NCBI RefSeq assembly: GCF_005239225.2
Contig: NC_133287.1
Span: 16,062,519 to 16,126,518, forward strand
Source: Populus alba
Lineage: Eukaryota > Streptophyta > Magnoliopsida > Malpighiales > Salicaceae
DNA: 64,000 nucleotides
Reading direction: 5' to 3'
The notes under the pieces are model-generated. The model was not told the origin of the DNA and searched no databases. It saw nothing but the letters and a program-made list of their open reading frames with translations. This document shows, one piece after another, positions 13,201 through 25,345 of this stretch (position 1 is its first letter; every line of letters starts with the position of its first letter). Made by a program: the position numbers and the translations under genes.

Positions 13201-16200
13201 AGTCTGTAATATACAAATTTTAAGAAAGATACCACATACTTGTCTCGAGGAATCCCAAGCAAGTAATGAGTTACAGAAAAATAAAATAGAGAATACTGTA
13301 GAAAATCTAGCAGGTCACCTCTTTAGTTTGGCACCAGCAAATCCCAGCTTCTTGGATGATATGTTCAAATGCTTGTAGCTTATCATTAACAGTTTGTATC
13401 CTCGTTTCAAATTGTGTTTCGAAGTTACTAAAAACTTCTTGAAGCGCAAGTATCTGAGTTGTGAAACATCTCATGCTTTCCTGACTATGTTTCTCAGACA
13501 TCCAGATTTCTTCTTTCTCAGCATGTAATTTAGCCATCTCCCTTTTAACCTCTTTCAAGCTTTCAAGAGCAAACTCTATTTCCCCTTTGAGAAGACTAAT
13601 GGTGACATCTTTGGGAGTTCTGAGACCCTCATCTTTCCTACCACATGAAGTGCCCAATGATCTCTTACCTGTTGTAGAAGAACTCTCAGAGACATCAATT
13701 CTCAACCCCACATCTTGGGGAGTTCTGAGACCCTCATCTTTCCTACCACATGAAGTGCCCAATGATCTCTTTCCTATTGTAGAAGAACTCTCAGAGACAT
13801 CAATTCTCAACCCCTCTCCAGCATCTGTCTGCAACAATATCGAGGTATAGCAATTACTAAACCAAATACCTATTAGAGGCTACTATGACATAAAATTAAA
13901 TTTAAGTGTTATATGTCAACCAGAGAGCAAGAGTTATCTTACCCATCCACTGCCACCATTATTAATTGTGCCATCTCTTTGTCTTTCATTCATATCAGGA
14001 CTCCGATCATGCTTTCCATGGGTAGCCATGCATGACCTAATGGAGGACACACCAGTTTTCAGCTCAGCCAATTTCTCCCTTGTGTTCAAAATGTCGCTCT
14101 CTTCAATTTCTTCAAGCTTTTCTTCCATGGCACATGCATGTTTCTCCTCCTCGGAAAGTCTCTGTTGAAGTTGGGCACATGTCTCCTTCAACTCTGCTAC
14201 TTCCATTTTCAAAAACTGAATCTGTTCCTCTGCTTCTTTGATAGCAGTTGCTTGATCATTCAGAAGAGCTTCCTTCCTTTGGGTAATTGCTGCTGATTCA
14301 CTAAGTTGCACATTCTTATACGCTAATTCATGGAGATTGTTGAGATTCACTTCTGATAATCTATTCACAACTACAAAAGCAACCGTTGCACAATCTGATG
14401 CTTTGCTGGCATGAAGTTCTGCTGCCTTCACTTTATTCTCCAGCTCTGCAATGGTAGATGTTTTTGCTGCCAACTGAGAATTCAAGAAGAGAATTTCTTC
14501 TTCCTTTTCATTGCACTCCTGCTGGTTTGCTTCGTTCATTACCAGTGCTGCCCCTCTCAGAGCATTAAGCATGCATTCCACATCATTTTGTTTATCGTTA
14601 GCATCCTCTAGACATTTTCCAAGTTCTTCAATCAGTAATTCCTTCTCAGAGATGGTTCTAATCAACCTGCCAACTTGTTCAGAGATCCAGATCCTCTTCT
14701 CAGGGAAGGAACTAGAAATAAGGTCAACCTGATCAGCAGCATCCATGATTGCCTCTTGTCCATCAGCAAGAATTGCTTCAACCTCACAAGCTAGAAATTC
14801 CCATTCTTCAGATAAGTTTTTCAGTTCCCCATCTTTGCCCTCAAGCATTTCATTTAGCCCCCTGTTTTCTTCAGTTAAAACATATAGTTTTTCCCGCGAC
14901 TCTTTCAATTCAGTTTCCAAGAGCATCACCATGTTTTTAGTCTCCATCTCTTTCAAGTGGCAATCATTGACCTGATTCTGAAGAATGGAAAGCTCTTCCT
15001 GCATGCAGACAATAACTTCGGCAGTTTCAGCTTCAGCCTGCTGACGAACTTCGTCCATTTCTTCTTCATTAGATGCCTGAAATGCATGATCATTTTGGTA
15101 TAAAACATTCAATCTTTTGGCCTTCTCAAGAGAATCTTGCATCCTCTTCAACTTCTTCTGTAAAGTTGAGTTGTCACCCCCTGAATGCTTGGAAGGGAGA
15201 TCTCTCAACTCCTTCTCAGAAATTTGCTCCTTCAGAACCATCATTTGAAGCTCCTTTTCACTTAAAAGCTTTGCATAGTGAATCTTACTTTTCCTCAGGT
15301 CTTCCATCTCATTGATTGCTAGTATTTGTTGGGACTCAAGAGCTTCAACAACTAACTTCACCTCCTTCAGTTCACAAGTGGCATCTTCAAATTGTTTGGT
15401 TACAAAGTTAAGTTGTACTTTTGCCAGTTCAAGATCTCTGGTTGAGCACATTGACCTTTCTTTTATTTCCTCATGAGAAGATCTCTCTTCTTTGAGAATA
15501 ATCTTCAATATATCAAGTTCCAGCTGCAAATCCAAGATATCTTCTGCATGTTTCATCATTTCTGGAGCAGCTTCCATGCTTTCCAACTTACACTGAACTC
15601 CATCAAGCATGACAGTTTCAGAAGTTGGAGCTCCTGAGAAATTCTGAAAATCAGGTTTATTATCAGTCATTGTTACACTTGATGGAGTTGCATGCCACAT
15701 GATAAAGATGGATAAGTGAGAATGAAAGACAAGAGTTATGCAAACATGCATCTGCTGGAAATTGCTGGTGAAAACACGGTGATCCATCCAGTAAGGCCGT
15801 AGCCATTGTGCCTTTCCCAGCATGCATGGTAAGTGAAAAGATGAGTAGCAATTCTAAAGGCTCAAAGTACCTTTAACATTTTAATGTCACCATCTCGGTC
15901 ATGGGTTGCAGATTTGAGATTGTCTAGCATATACTGTAAATCATTAATTTCCCTGCAAAAGATGGAGATAAATAAAAGTGCTTCAGTAAGAAGAAAGATA
16001 GCTGCATTAATTAATGGATTCTGGGTGGGTGAAATTACAAATTTTAATGAATTTCAAACAGGACTTCTTGAAGACCTACAATCAGCGTTAGAATTCCTGA
16101 CCTGCTTAATTTTTGGTTTTCCTCTAAGCAAGAATTTAGATTACGCCTGCACTCGTCTAATTCATTGAAGGTGTTCTTCAACTGAAACAATTAAAAATAA

Positions 16201-19200
16201 ATGTCACAGAAATGGATGAATTTCAAGAAGAAGAAAGGTGTAGTTCATGTCAAGACAGTGCAAAGCAACCTCTAGATGCAGAGAATCATTTTCCTTGTTG
16301 GTGCGCATAGCTTCCTGTTTTGATAAGAAAAAATAAAGAAAATAGTTCACATCATCATGTTGTGAAAATAAAGAGCTTAAGACAACTTAACAAGGACAAA
16401 GTGTTGCCCTACAGAGAAAAGGAAAGGGTAGGAAGACTGAAGAATGTAGAGAATCAGGCAAACCTGAGGTTGGCCATTTGCATTTGGAAGATTTTGCATC
16501 ATAAATTTCCCGTCAAGAAATTGAAGCAGCTGCAACATAAGATTTTTAATAATCACTCGGGTTACAAACAAATAAACAAAAAATAAAAATGTATTTTGCT
16601 TGAATCTTCTAACTCCATGAAAACCTGTTCTCGCAGTTTAGATACTTCTTCCAGGAGGATCTCCCTCTCCCCTTCCTCATAGAATTCTTGAAATCTATAA
16701 ACACCAAAGCGAATAAATAGTAAAAATCAGTGCATCTTTTTAAGAGTATGTTCTAATAAACAAAAAAAATTACCTTCTGAGTTGGTCCAAAAGCCTTATG
16801 TTCTCCAATGCGAAGCGAGTCACTTCAGGATTTTTGTCTACTTTAGCTTGAATCAACTGAATCTCTTCAGAGAGTGCTTGGTTCTCTTCCAGCAAATAAG
16901 TGTCAGGAGGTAACAAGCCACCAACCAGTGACTCCATTCTCTGAATCTTGTCTTCTCGAAATCTGAGCATCATTTTAGAGCTCCTCGTATCTTCTTCTCT
17001 TTGACGAACCTGAGATGTGGTTAGCATTAGATAATTGAGCTGCATTTTTTAAGAAGACAATGAAACACCTCTACATCATTTGTAAAGAAATACCAAACGA
17101 TTCAGTTGCTCAATCTCAGCTTCAAGTTTCTTGATGGAAGTCTCTGCCATCTGCTCTCTTCTCAAAGCGCCAGCAAGAGTTGTCTCCAAAGACTTCAACT
17201 GTTTCAGCACCATTTTCAATACAATAAATTTTCACTGAATCTTACTATTAATGTAGAGGAAATTCAGGAATAGCATCTCAGTTACTGCATTTAAAAATAA
17301 CTTAGCATGGATGCATGGAAAACTGTTAACAATAATCAAAGAGCAGGCATAATGATGCCTGGTGATATAGTTAATTAATTAAACACCAAATGGGACATAA
17401 AGCATTCACATGTATATTCATCCTGTGTCATAAATAAAGCAACACATTTCCATTCAGATACACAGTATTATTATTATTAAATTACCATAATGAAAAGTCA
17501 CCTATTTACCTGCTTAGTAGACATTCTAACAATGCCTTTGCCTCCAACTCCACGCAAATCATCAGCATGCTGTTGATCCATGTCATACATGATTTCCGTG
17601 GAAGCTGTATCTTGCTCTTGCATTGTATCTTTTCCAGTTGAACCAAATGACAATGACCTGGAGACATTCTGACGTTTTAGGAAAGAGAGCTCCTCCTGTC
17701 ACAAATATGATCCCGGGTCTTAGTTACAAAAATTGTGGATGGTAACTTTCTTAATAAAGAAATATTGTAAAATTCAGAATCACACCTTTAGAAGCCGTAT
17801 CTGATGCTGAAGTGCAATGACATCTCCACTGGAATCTTCATTAACCACAGCCTACACCGTGAAAAAAGCCATAAATTTGTCAAACTGGTTGATTCCTCGT
17901 GGAAACAGAAGTTTGTCATGGAAACAAGCTTACTTACATTGTTTTGAATAAGTTTTGCTCGCTGAGCAAATTTCAGGGTATTAAGTGTTTCAGCTGCACA
18001 GCTGTACAAGGCAAGACTGTAAGAGATGGATAAATGATATGCTCTGTTGGGGCCCAATGCATCAACTACTAGCAAGCAGTAACATATGCATGAACTAACC
18101 AGATAGAAGGGCTAACATTAGCAATGATCATTGTTTTTGAGTTTCCTCCAAGTGAGTCCTGCATTGCCGATAGAAACAAGCATGTTATCATGGGTAGAAG
18201 ACATAAACAACGGTGTAGACCAGAAAATGGAGGCAGCAATGACCTGAAGAAGGAAGGTCAATCTCGAATCCCTATAAGGGACATGTCTTGCCCTCCCATG
18301 GACCACATCCAGTAGAATCATAATTACATGACTGCAAATACCAGTGTACAGAAAGCACCAATTATGTTAACAGAAGCAGTAAACAGAACAACCAAAATAA
18401 TAAAATATGATGGATTGGTGCTCGTCAAATTTGGTAAAGCTCGTATTACCCCAATGTGGACAATGATTTATTAATATTTGCAGCTTCCTTCAAACGCTCG
18501 CCCTCAGCTCCTGAACTCTTCTGCCTGTAATTGATAATTATAATATCATGTTACATAATAACACTAAGCAAGTGCAGCGAGTACTTAACAAACTTTGAAA
18601 GAAATGTGCTCACCTTTCTGAACCAGCAAGATCAACTAGGTTTAGTCTTGCAAACCTTAGGTTAGTTGCAGAATCCTTCTCCCACCTGCTCTCAATTACA
18701 CATGTAAATACACTATGTGAGCGGCTGCTCTCTCGGTTCATATTTGTTGCTGCAACTTTCCTATTCAAGGAACCCTACAGAGAACAAGCTATCACATTAA
18801 AGCAAACATGTGTGCAGAACAAGGGTAGAGAGTTTGAACAAATAACAAACAAGGATCGTAACCTGAGTCAAAAGCTTCAAAATATCGCTCACAGTTTGAA
18901 CCTCAAATTCTGAAAGATTTTCTACATAGACACCCTTCTTGACATCCTCTCGCAACTACAAGCAGAGAAATGACATACTTAAAATTAATCTCAAAATGAT
19001 CCAAAGCAAATTCACTGGAAAAAGAACCAAACTTACAAGCAAATTGGTAGATGAGGGATCAAGGAGGTCTGTAATTTGTTCGTTGTAAATCTCTAAGAAT
19101 GAGCACTTGCAATTGTATTTTAGCCTTTCATCCTTGCGACTTTCCTCTTCCTGTAAAGATAAAGATGAAGAATAAAAATGCAATAAGCTGTAAAAATCAC

Positions 19201-21372
19201 ACTGGTTGTTTCGTAATTGGAGCGTGTATTCAAATATATTTATATGATATGCACAGAAGAGAAGCTAAATGGTAGGGCATGGAAATTACTGCTTGTATCC
19301 TTGCAAACAAGAATTCAAATATCCGCGGTGTCATTCCTCGATTCGGGCTAGGCTTCACTTCTAGACCATCAATTTCACCAAGCATTGTATAAGTCTTCCC
19401 ACTCCCTGTCTGCATTATCAAACACACTGTAATTAAATTATTTTAAATTATAGTTATGCAGGACAGAAGTTCAGGTATATCATTGATTTCAGGTTGTTTT
19501 ACTTGCATGGAAACAATTCTCTGGTTCCCAAAACTTCAAAGAACACTGGAACATTCAGCTTCTATGTCTGGAGTTTTGTATTTGGTAGAGCACCTACTGA
19601 AGCACAATCCTCTCATCACTTGGAGAGGAGTGTTTCAATCAATATTTCAAAAAAGCAAGTTCCTTGTAATAGTTTCTAAGTTGCTTCTAAGGAAAAGAGC
19701 AAAGTGATGATCCCCTCTCCATGTATACCATATAAAACATGGGACACAAAGGGTAAGAAATCTTAGACCTCCCTGAATCCCATTATATTGATACTTATCC
19801 CAGCCAATGAGCTTGCATGAAAACATATCTGTGTGTGAGGTACATGCTCTCAACACAGGATATCAAATAATGAAGACATTTGTACATCCAACACCAATGA
19901 GAACAAAAAAACAGTACCGGTTATATGAGTTACACTAAGATGACAATAAGTCAAATGAAGTAGAAAACAGGATAGCATTCAAGCTTTATTATCCATGATA
20001 CCATGCCTATATGAAACCATGAACGCTTAACTTATTAGAAGCTACTTCACAAAGCAGAACCATCTGTAAAAGCAATATATACTCCCAAAATTACCTGGCC
20101 ATAGGCAAACATACAGCTATTGTAACCAGACAAGCAATTCTCTACCATAGGAAGACCAGCCATTCTGAAAAGCATTTCCTGCAAATTTAAGTTTAAAACA
20201 TTGTTTACTTGCAAAATAAAAGGCATGGCTTATTGTAAAAGTAATTATTTTCTTCCATGTAACCAGACCTGGTCAACTGTTTCACATGCTACATGGTCAA
20301 ATGTGAATCGAGTTTCTGGTTGACCAATCCAAGCGATGCTCTGGGCACTTTCTTGCTTCAAGCACCTGTTGTAACCATGCATACTCCTCTCCATGCTATT
20401 GAGAGGACGTACACGTATAAGGACCTACATAATTTCATCAAGCATCAACACAACTAGAAAAGCACTCATCCGCAAAACAAACAAGAAAGAACGTTGGCAT
20501 CAACATTACTAGAGAAGCATTCATTCGTTTGAAACATTGTTCAATATTAAACTTCTTCAAATACTAAAACACGCCAAAATTCAAACCTTTCTACAGATTG
20601 ACACCCATTTTGAAATGTTTCTCATTGTTCACAAAAAAAAATAAAAAAAAAATCATCTCATTACTCTTTTACAAAATTATCTATTAAACCACACCATGAC
20701 AAATTAAATACTAATCAAAATTAAACCTGAAAAAAGAACCCCACAAACTACCTGTACATTATGCTCCATCCAGAATGATGGATCCTCCTTAAGATCAAAA
20801 TGAGGCACTTCAACACTATTAACAACCGTAGTCCCCCCCAAACCACCCGAAACCGGAAGACCTCTATACAATGCAGAAAAACTCCCTCCTTTCCCCCTAA
20901 ACCCCGAATTCACAGGCGGCTTTGAAACAACACTCTTGGAGGGCGTACTTTGCGTCGAATTACTCTCTGAATTGGCCCTCTTATTCCCCCTTGGGGTCAC
21001 ATTAGGCCCTGAAGCCCCAAATCCACCACCTCCCTTGCTCAAATCCCTAAAATCAGTCCTCACCTCTTCCCTCGACTCATTACTTATCACACTACTGCCA
21101 CCGGACTCATTTCTCTGAGCCCACCCGAAACGATACTTGGACACCTTATCTGGTGTACGGAGAGGCTCAAAGTTTCTAACTTTGGGCTTGTTTGGAGTTT
21201 TATCATGTCTAGGGTTAGGGTTTGGAAATGGGTCCTGAATTGTATTCAACGGTGGCCTAGTTGAGTCAGTGCTTGATTGACTCGCTAACGAATCTCTAGG
21301 GTTTACAGGTACATTCTCAGTTTCATCATTGTTCTTCGCATTGCGTCGAAGAAACTTGAAATCTCTCAACAT
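7237..21372 (-). CDS. POK2: Kinesin-12, phragmoplast-orienting-kinesin (POK) type, 37 exons, 3014 aa
   Basis: This is a plus-end motor of the KIN-12 family. POK proteins mark the cortical division zone and guide the phragmoplast in cytokinesis (family knowledge). Exons: 21372-20752, 20424-20269, 20178-20095, 19409-19290, 19150-19037, 18955-18863, 18774-18614, 18524-18450, 18331-18244, 18158-18100, 18001-17938, 17851-17786, 17695-17510, 17198-17094, 17009-16774, 16694-16625, 16529-16464, 16314-16270, 16181-16102, 15952-15871, 15643-13943, 13828-13319, 13007-10329, 10240-10133, 10057-9936, 9842-9755, 9650-9576, 9494-9252, 9168-9070, 8837-8763, 8690-8632, 8527-8416, 8296-8186, 8058-7888, 7799-7734, 7648-7529, 7371-7237. 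All phases join (9045 bp). Residues 1-204 are a low-complexity N-terminal extension. The motor spans about 205-545: P-loop TGSGKT (288-293), switch I NRESSRSH (409-416), switch [11 protein letters not shown] (442-450), then [11 protein letters not shown] to 504. The remaining 2400 or so residues are nearly all heptad-rich coiled coil. Length favours POK2/KIN12D over the shorter POK1. No disabling change is seen. Exon 22 contains an in-frame 35-residue duplication, and intron 33 has a GC donor. Confidence 0.93.
8059..8185 (-). other. GC-AG intron in the kinesin gene
   Basis: The exon ending at 8186 (ATCAAG) is followed on the minus strand by GCAAGATA instead of GT. The acceptor before 8058 is a normal AATAG. 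Phase is kept only with this junction, so a GC donor (the common AAG|GCAAG minor class) is the best reading. Confidence 0.8.
13616..13825 (-). repeat. 105-bp in-frame tandem duplication inside kinesin exon 22
   Basis: Two direct copies (13616-13720 and 13721-13825, period 105) are nearly identical. They encode two successive 35-residue units, each containing [24 protein letters not shown] and RTP. The unit is Ser/Gly/Arg-rich and interrupts the coiled coil. Having only a few differences over 105 bases implies a recent duplication. Confidence 0.95.
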
Positions 21373-21373
21373 C

Positions 21374-21471
21374 CTAAGAACAAAATCGAGAAATTCAGAG
21401 ATCGTTAGTGATTAGGAGAGATTTATAAAGAACAAGAAAGCTCAGTAGTAGCAGTAATTGAGTTGAATTAC
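21374..21471 (-). other. Probable 5'UTR intron of the kinesin gene
   Basis: On the minus strand a donor (TTTCAG|GTAATT) lies at 21471, and an acceptor (GTTCTTAG|G) ends one base before the ATG at 21372. The interval is 98 bases. This is inferred from consensus sites. Confidence 0.5.
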
Positions 21472-21554
21472 CTGAAAAACAGAACCTGTAGATTTCGACT
21501 CAGCTTAAAATTAAATTATAAACAAAACTGGAATTATTTGATTCTCAAGCAAAC

Positions 21555-21588
21555 ATCTCTCTCTCTCTCTCTCTCTCTCTCGCTCTTG

Positions 21589-21615
<27 letters not shown>
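21555..21615. repeat. (CT)n microsatellite in the kinesin 5' leader
   Basis: Two long CT runs are separated by CGCTCTTG, about 180-240 bases upstream of the kinesin ATG; on the transcript strand this reads as GA repeats. Such GA/CT tracts are frequent in plant 5' leaders and can bind BPC-type factors. That functional link is only family knowledge. Confidence 0.9.
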
Positions 21616-21621
<6 letters not shown>

Positions 21622-22129
21622 TCGGATTTGAATTGGAAGTGAATTGAATTCTATTTTTAAGTGGAGTTTAAACTGGGGTTTTGTCTGTGGTAGGGGTAAG
21701 TTGATGGACGGTGGAGATTGAATGGAGATTTGAAAAATGAGGGTTATCGCGGTTTTGGGATTTGAATGGGATTTGAATGGATTTGAATGGGAGGGGCGTT
21801 TTGGTCAAAGGGAATCGTTAAAGGGCATTACAATTATTGTGTCTGTGTTTCAAATTTCAACGGCTATTTTGTTAAATCTCTCTAGGGAGCTGTTTCATAG
21901 GAGGCTAGCTGCTCGGAGGTTGCTTTGTCGAGTGTAGATCTATTATTTAGAGCCAAAGCTCCTTCGTTTCAAATTCTATGGCCATGTGATCGGATCCCAG
22001 TATCTCTTTCACTTCACTGGGTGGATTTTTTTGGATGATCCATTGTTGAAATTCCTTCAATGATAAAAACTCTTGACTGAGCCATAATTCTTCCTCGTTA
22101 GTACCAGCCCCCTGCACAATTCTTGTTCA
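21616..22129. other. Kinesin promoter side and intergenic
   Basis: This is the upstream flank of the minus-strand kinesin gene. It contains a short local direct repeat (GATTTGAATGG three times at about 21761-21790). No coding sequence could be supported. Confidence 0.4.
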
Positions 22130-22960
22130 GTAAAGTTGGATTTGAAAAAATATATATTTGGTTAAAGTTATAGTTAAAATTAAAATTAAATAAAAAATAA
22201 TTTAATGTGTTTGGTTAAAAAAATATTTTTTAAATTGAGGTTATAAAATAATTAAAATATATATTTATATATATATATATATATATTGATGGTTTTTAAT
22301 TTAAATATTATAGATTTAACTATTGCTATTACAACATCAAGTAAAACATTATCAAAAACAAAATTGAGAATTTAATTAAATTTTACAAATACTACATCAT
22401 CAAACGATCTCTTTCTAATTTTTTGAATAAAATACAATTAAAACTAAAAATAAAAATTGAATTTTTTTTAACTGAGTTGGACCCGTCAAGAACAAAATTG
22501 GAATTGCGATCAAATTCTGCAAATGCTACGTCATCAAGTGATCTCCTTTTAATTTTTTGAATAAAACACAATTAAAAATTAAAATTAAAATTAAAATTTT
22601 TTTAACTGGGTCGGACTCGGTAAGAAAAAAATTGAGATTGCGATCAAATTCTGTAAATGTTACATCATCAAGCGATCTCCTTCTAATTTTTCAAATAAAA
22701 CACAATTAAAAAAATTAAAATTAAAATTTTTTTTAATTGGGTCAGACCAGGTTCAATGCATTTAACTTTGGATCAGACTCGGTTCGGCCGAAACAATGGA
22801 GAGTGACTCCACTGTTCAGGCGAAACTCTCCATTGAACAAAAATGCAACAGGATCAGGATGAGAAGCATGAAAAAAATTGCTTCACCATAACCTCTGGTT
22901 AAACCTCATTTTTAGTAGGTCCCATAAGCCAAACCACATATGCTACTTATAACCAGACAC
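22130..22960 (-). mobile_element. Harbinger-like non-autonomous element in inverted orientation, with internal triplication
   Basis: Read on the minus strand, the region matches the element at 49463-50494. The reverse of GTTTTTAATTTAAATATT..GATTTAACTATTG at about 22290-22325 corresponds to its TTAAATCTACAATATTTAAA block, and the ATTGCGATCAAATTCTGCAAATG segment also recurs. The ends are approximate and no target duplication was fixed. There is no coding capacity. Confidence 0.55.
22357..22750. repeat. Three tandem units of about 134 bp inside the Harbinger-like element
   Basis: Units start at about 22357, 22491 and 22624. Each runs from an ACAAAATTG-like start through a GATCAAATTCTGCAAATG-type segment, CATCATCAAGTGATCTCCTT, ATAAAACACAATTAAAA and an ACTGGGTCGGACTCGG-type end. 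Units 2 and 3 are closer to each other than to unit 1. The homologous element at 49463-50494 has the segment only once. Confidence 0.8.
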
Positions 22961-24029
22961 TATATTATTGAGTTTGGAAAAAACACGGAATCTACCGCTC
23001 TTATCAATGTTGTGGCCAATGTTCAGTCCTAAAGCCATTTTGTAACCAAAAACTTGATAAATGTTCGACACTTATTTAATATTATGGTAACGATTGTTTT
23101 TTAAAGTATTTCTCACTTATAAATAAATCATAATAATATTAATTTGAAGTAAAAAAAAAATCATTTCTTTTTAAAAGCGCTTTTGAAACGCAAAAACAAA
23201 CAGACTCACTCGTGTTTTGAGAACACCCATTACTCGGAACCTTTGACTCTAAAATTTACCAAAAATATATAAGGCATGGGATATTTATTATAGCATTACA
23301 CATGGTTTTTGCTCTTGGATGAAAAAAAAAAAAAAAAAAAAACCCTAAGGGTGGGGGTGTTTTGGTCTTTTCCACCAGCACGTTGGGCATTAAAAGATAT
23401 TGGGTGTATGTTAATTTTTTTTGTAGAGTAACAATACAATTTTATCTTCAAAGTCAAAAAAATTTAGAGTTATTAACCAAGGGTTTTTTAAACTTTTCAT
23501 AGGTTTTTAAACAGTAAAAATACTTATTTATCCCATAATCAAAAAAATATTGGGTTGTTGGCCAAGAGATTCCCTTCTTCGTATACAATTAAAATATGTT
23601 ATTAACCATAGAAAAGTCAAAAAATAAGTTTGCATTCAATGGTATTTTTGTACTTTCACATGTTTTTTTTTTTTTGTAATTACTAAAGTTATGAGGGGTG
23701 TTTTGATGTTTTCACGTTGACTTTTTATTTTTTTATTCAAGAAAGTTGATGTCCGTGCTCATTACACACCAGCAAGAGATTGGCATTCACACCATTAGGA
23801 CAGCACATATGACGCCACCTGATGCCCAAACATGATATTTTGTCATATCTTTGGAATTGTTACTATGTTCTTTTCCTTATGGTATGGCACATGACGGTGT
23901 ATGGTGGTTCGATTATCATTAGTGGTTGTTTTTTTTCCTTTCTTTTCTCTCTCTTGTCAAGTGAAGTCCATGATTGTTCTCTTTTGTAATGTTTTGAATT
24001 AATGAATTGGAAAATACAATTAGTGTTAG
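22961..24029. other. Intergenic, AT-rich, no gene seen
   Basis: Poly-A/poly-T tracts are present (for example 23322-23343), as are repeat-like stretches such as the ones around 23300-23760, where versions of 'gggtgttttggt' recur. No ORF with gene-like composition was found. Confidence 0.4.
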
Positions 24030-24620
24030 TCTTTGTGCACATCGTATTTGAACCCTAGTTGGTCGGGGGAGTCACCAACCTGTATGGACTGATCATCCCA
24101 CAGTAAGGAGCCTCATGCTTATTATATTTTGATTTTTCTGACGAACTTTACCATTTGATTTTCTTGTTATTGCCTATTTGAGAAACCTTCAGATAAGAAC
24201 CTAGAGCCATAATTGTATATAATTTTCATTGTTATATTACCTCGTGTGTGTATATTGAATATTATCTACTCACTGAGTTGTTAAACTTACCCTCTCATTA
24301 TTATTCTTTTCAGGCTTATAGCTTGATAGCAGATTACTTTTGTTGAACCTTCTAAACCTACTTTTTGGTTGTAAATTGTACCTTCCTTTTATGTCAAGTT
24401 AGTGCTTCAAAACTTTGAATTATATTAACTCTTGTATTAAGACAATTAATTATATTATGAAGTTAGTTTTGTTATTAGTGTTGCGTTGAAATCTGATTGA
24501 GTTTTGAAGGATAAGTTTGTATGTAAGTTTAGGTTCGCATAGGTATGGAACCTTAGAGGGGAACCTTGTCTATGTACCGGTCATGGATCCGGGATTCGGG
24601 TCGTGGCATCTTTGTTTTGG
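24030..24620 (+). repeat. Dispersed repeat copy A (partner at 60888-61540)
   Basis: It begins with TTTGTGCACATCGTATTTGA and continues through a GGTCGGGGGAGTCACCAACC segment and TATTGAATATTATCTACTCA to a GTTTGTATGTAAGTTTAGG end. The same ordered segments are found at about 60888-61540 in the same orientation, with moderate divergence. It may be the 3' part of a retroelement or LARD-type element. No terminal repeats were delimited. Confidence 0.65.
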
Positions 24621-24682
24621 GGAACCTTGTCTATGTACCGGTCATGGATCCGGGATTCGGGTCGTGGCATCTTTGTTTTTAC
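24561..24682 (+). repeat. 61-bp perfect or near-perfect tandem duplication
   Basis: GAACCTTGTCTATGTACCGG starts at 24561 and again at 24622. Both copies continue through TCATGGATCCGGGATTCGGG to GTGGCATCTTTGTTTT. It lies at the right end of dispersed repeat copy A. Confidence 0.95.
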
Positions 24683-24684
24683 TT

Positions 24685-25345
24685 TTTCAATTCCAGTCAT
24701 CATTCTTTTGATTTCTTATTTTATACTTCTTTCTTTTTTAAAAGTTTTGTTTGTTTTCGATTTAGTCCTTCAATTAAAATTTCTCATATGTTTTTTTTTT
24801 CATTTCAATCCTTTTTTTTCTTGACTCTTTTTGTTAAAATTTTATTGGGTTTCAATTTCATCATTTAATCAAAGTTCTTTGTTTTTTCTTTTTCAATTTC
24901 AGTCCTTATTCTTTTGATTTCTTATTTTCTTCTTATTAATTTTATAAAAGTTTTGTTTGTTTTCAATTTAGTCCTTCAACTACAATTTCTCATATGTTTC
25001 ATTTTGGTCCTTATTCTTTTGATTTTTAATCTATTTCATTGGCCCTTTTGTTAAAGTTTTATTGGCTTTTAATTTCATCCTTTAATCAAAGTTCTTTGGT
25101 TTTTTAATTTCAGTCCTTATTTTTTTATTTCTTATTTTGTTTTTATTCTTTTTATAAAAGTTTTGTTTGTTTTCAATTTAGTCTTTCAATTATAATTTCT
25201 CATATGTTTCATTTTGGTCCTTATTCTTATGATTTTTAATTTATTTCATTGGCTTTTTTGTTAAAGTTTTATTGGCTTTCAATTTCATCATTCAATCAAA
25301 GTTTATGTTGTTTTGTTTTTTCCAACTTAACCCTCATTCTTTTGA
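24685..25345 (+). repeat. T-rich tandem repeat, about 210-bp period, three units plus remnant
   Basis: Units begin with TTTCAATTCCAGTC or a variant at about 24685, 24891 and 25105, with a partial fourth near 25321. Each contains a TTTTGATTTCTTATTTT-type segment, AAAGTTTTGTTTGTTTTC, AATTTAGTCCTTCAATTA, TTTCTCATATGTTTC, and a TTAAAGTTTTATTGG segment. There is no coding content. Confidence 0.85.

Noticed and set aside
15884..16586. Plus-strand frames of 88-94 codons
   Set aside because: They overlap kinesin exons 17-20 and introns on the other strand and lack any family match.
19456..19707. 83-codon frame in kinesin intron 3
   Set aside because: Intronic, no conserved motif, and no splice partners.
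24517..24868. Frames of 64-100 codons with a repeated MYRSWIRDSG-type phrase
   Set aside because: Produced by the 61-bp tandem duplication and the following T-rich repeat; no splice or family support.
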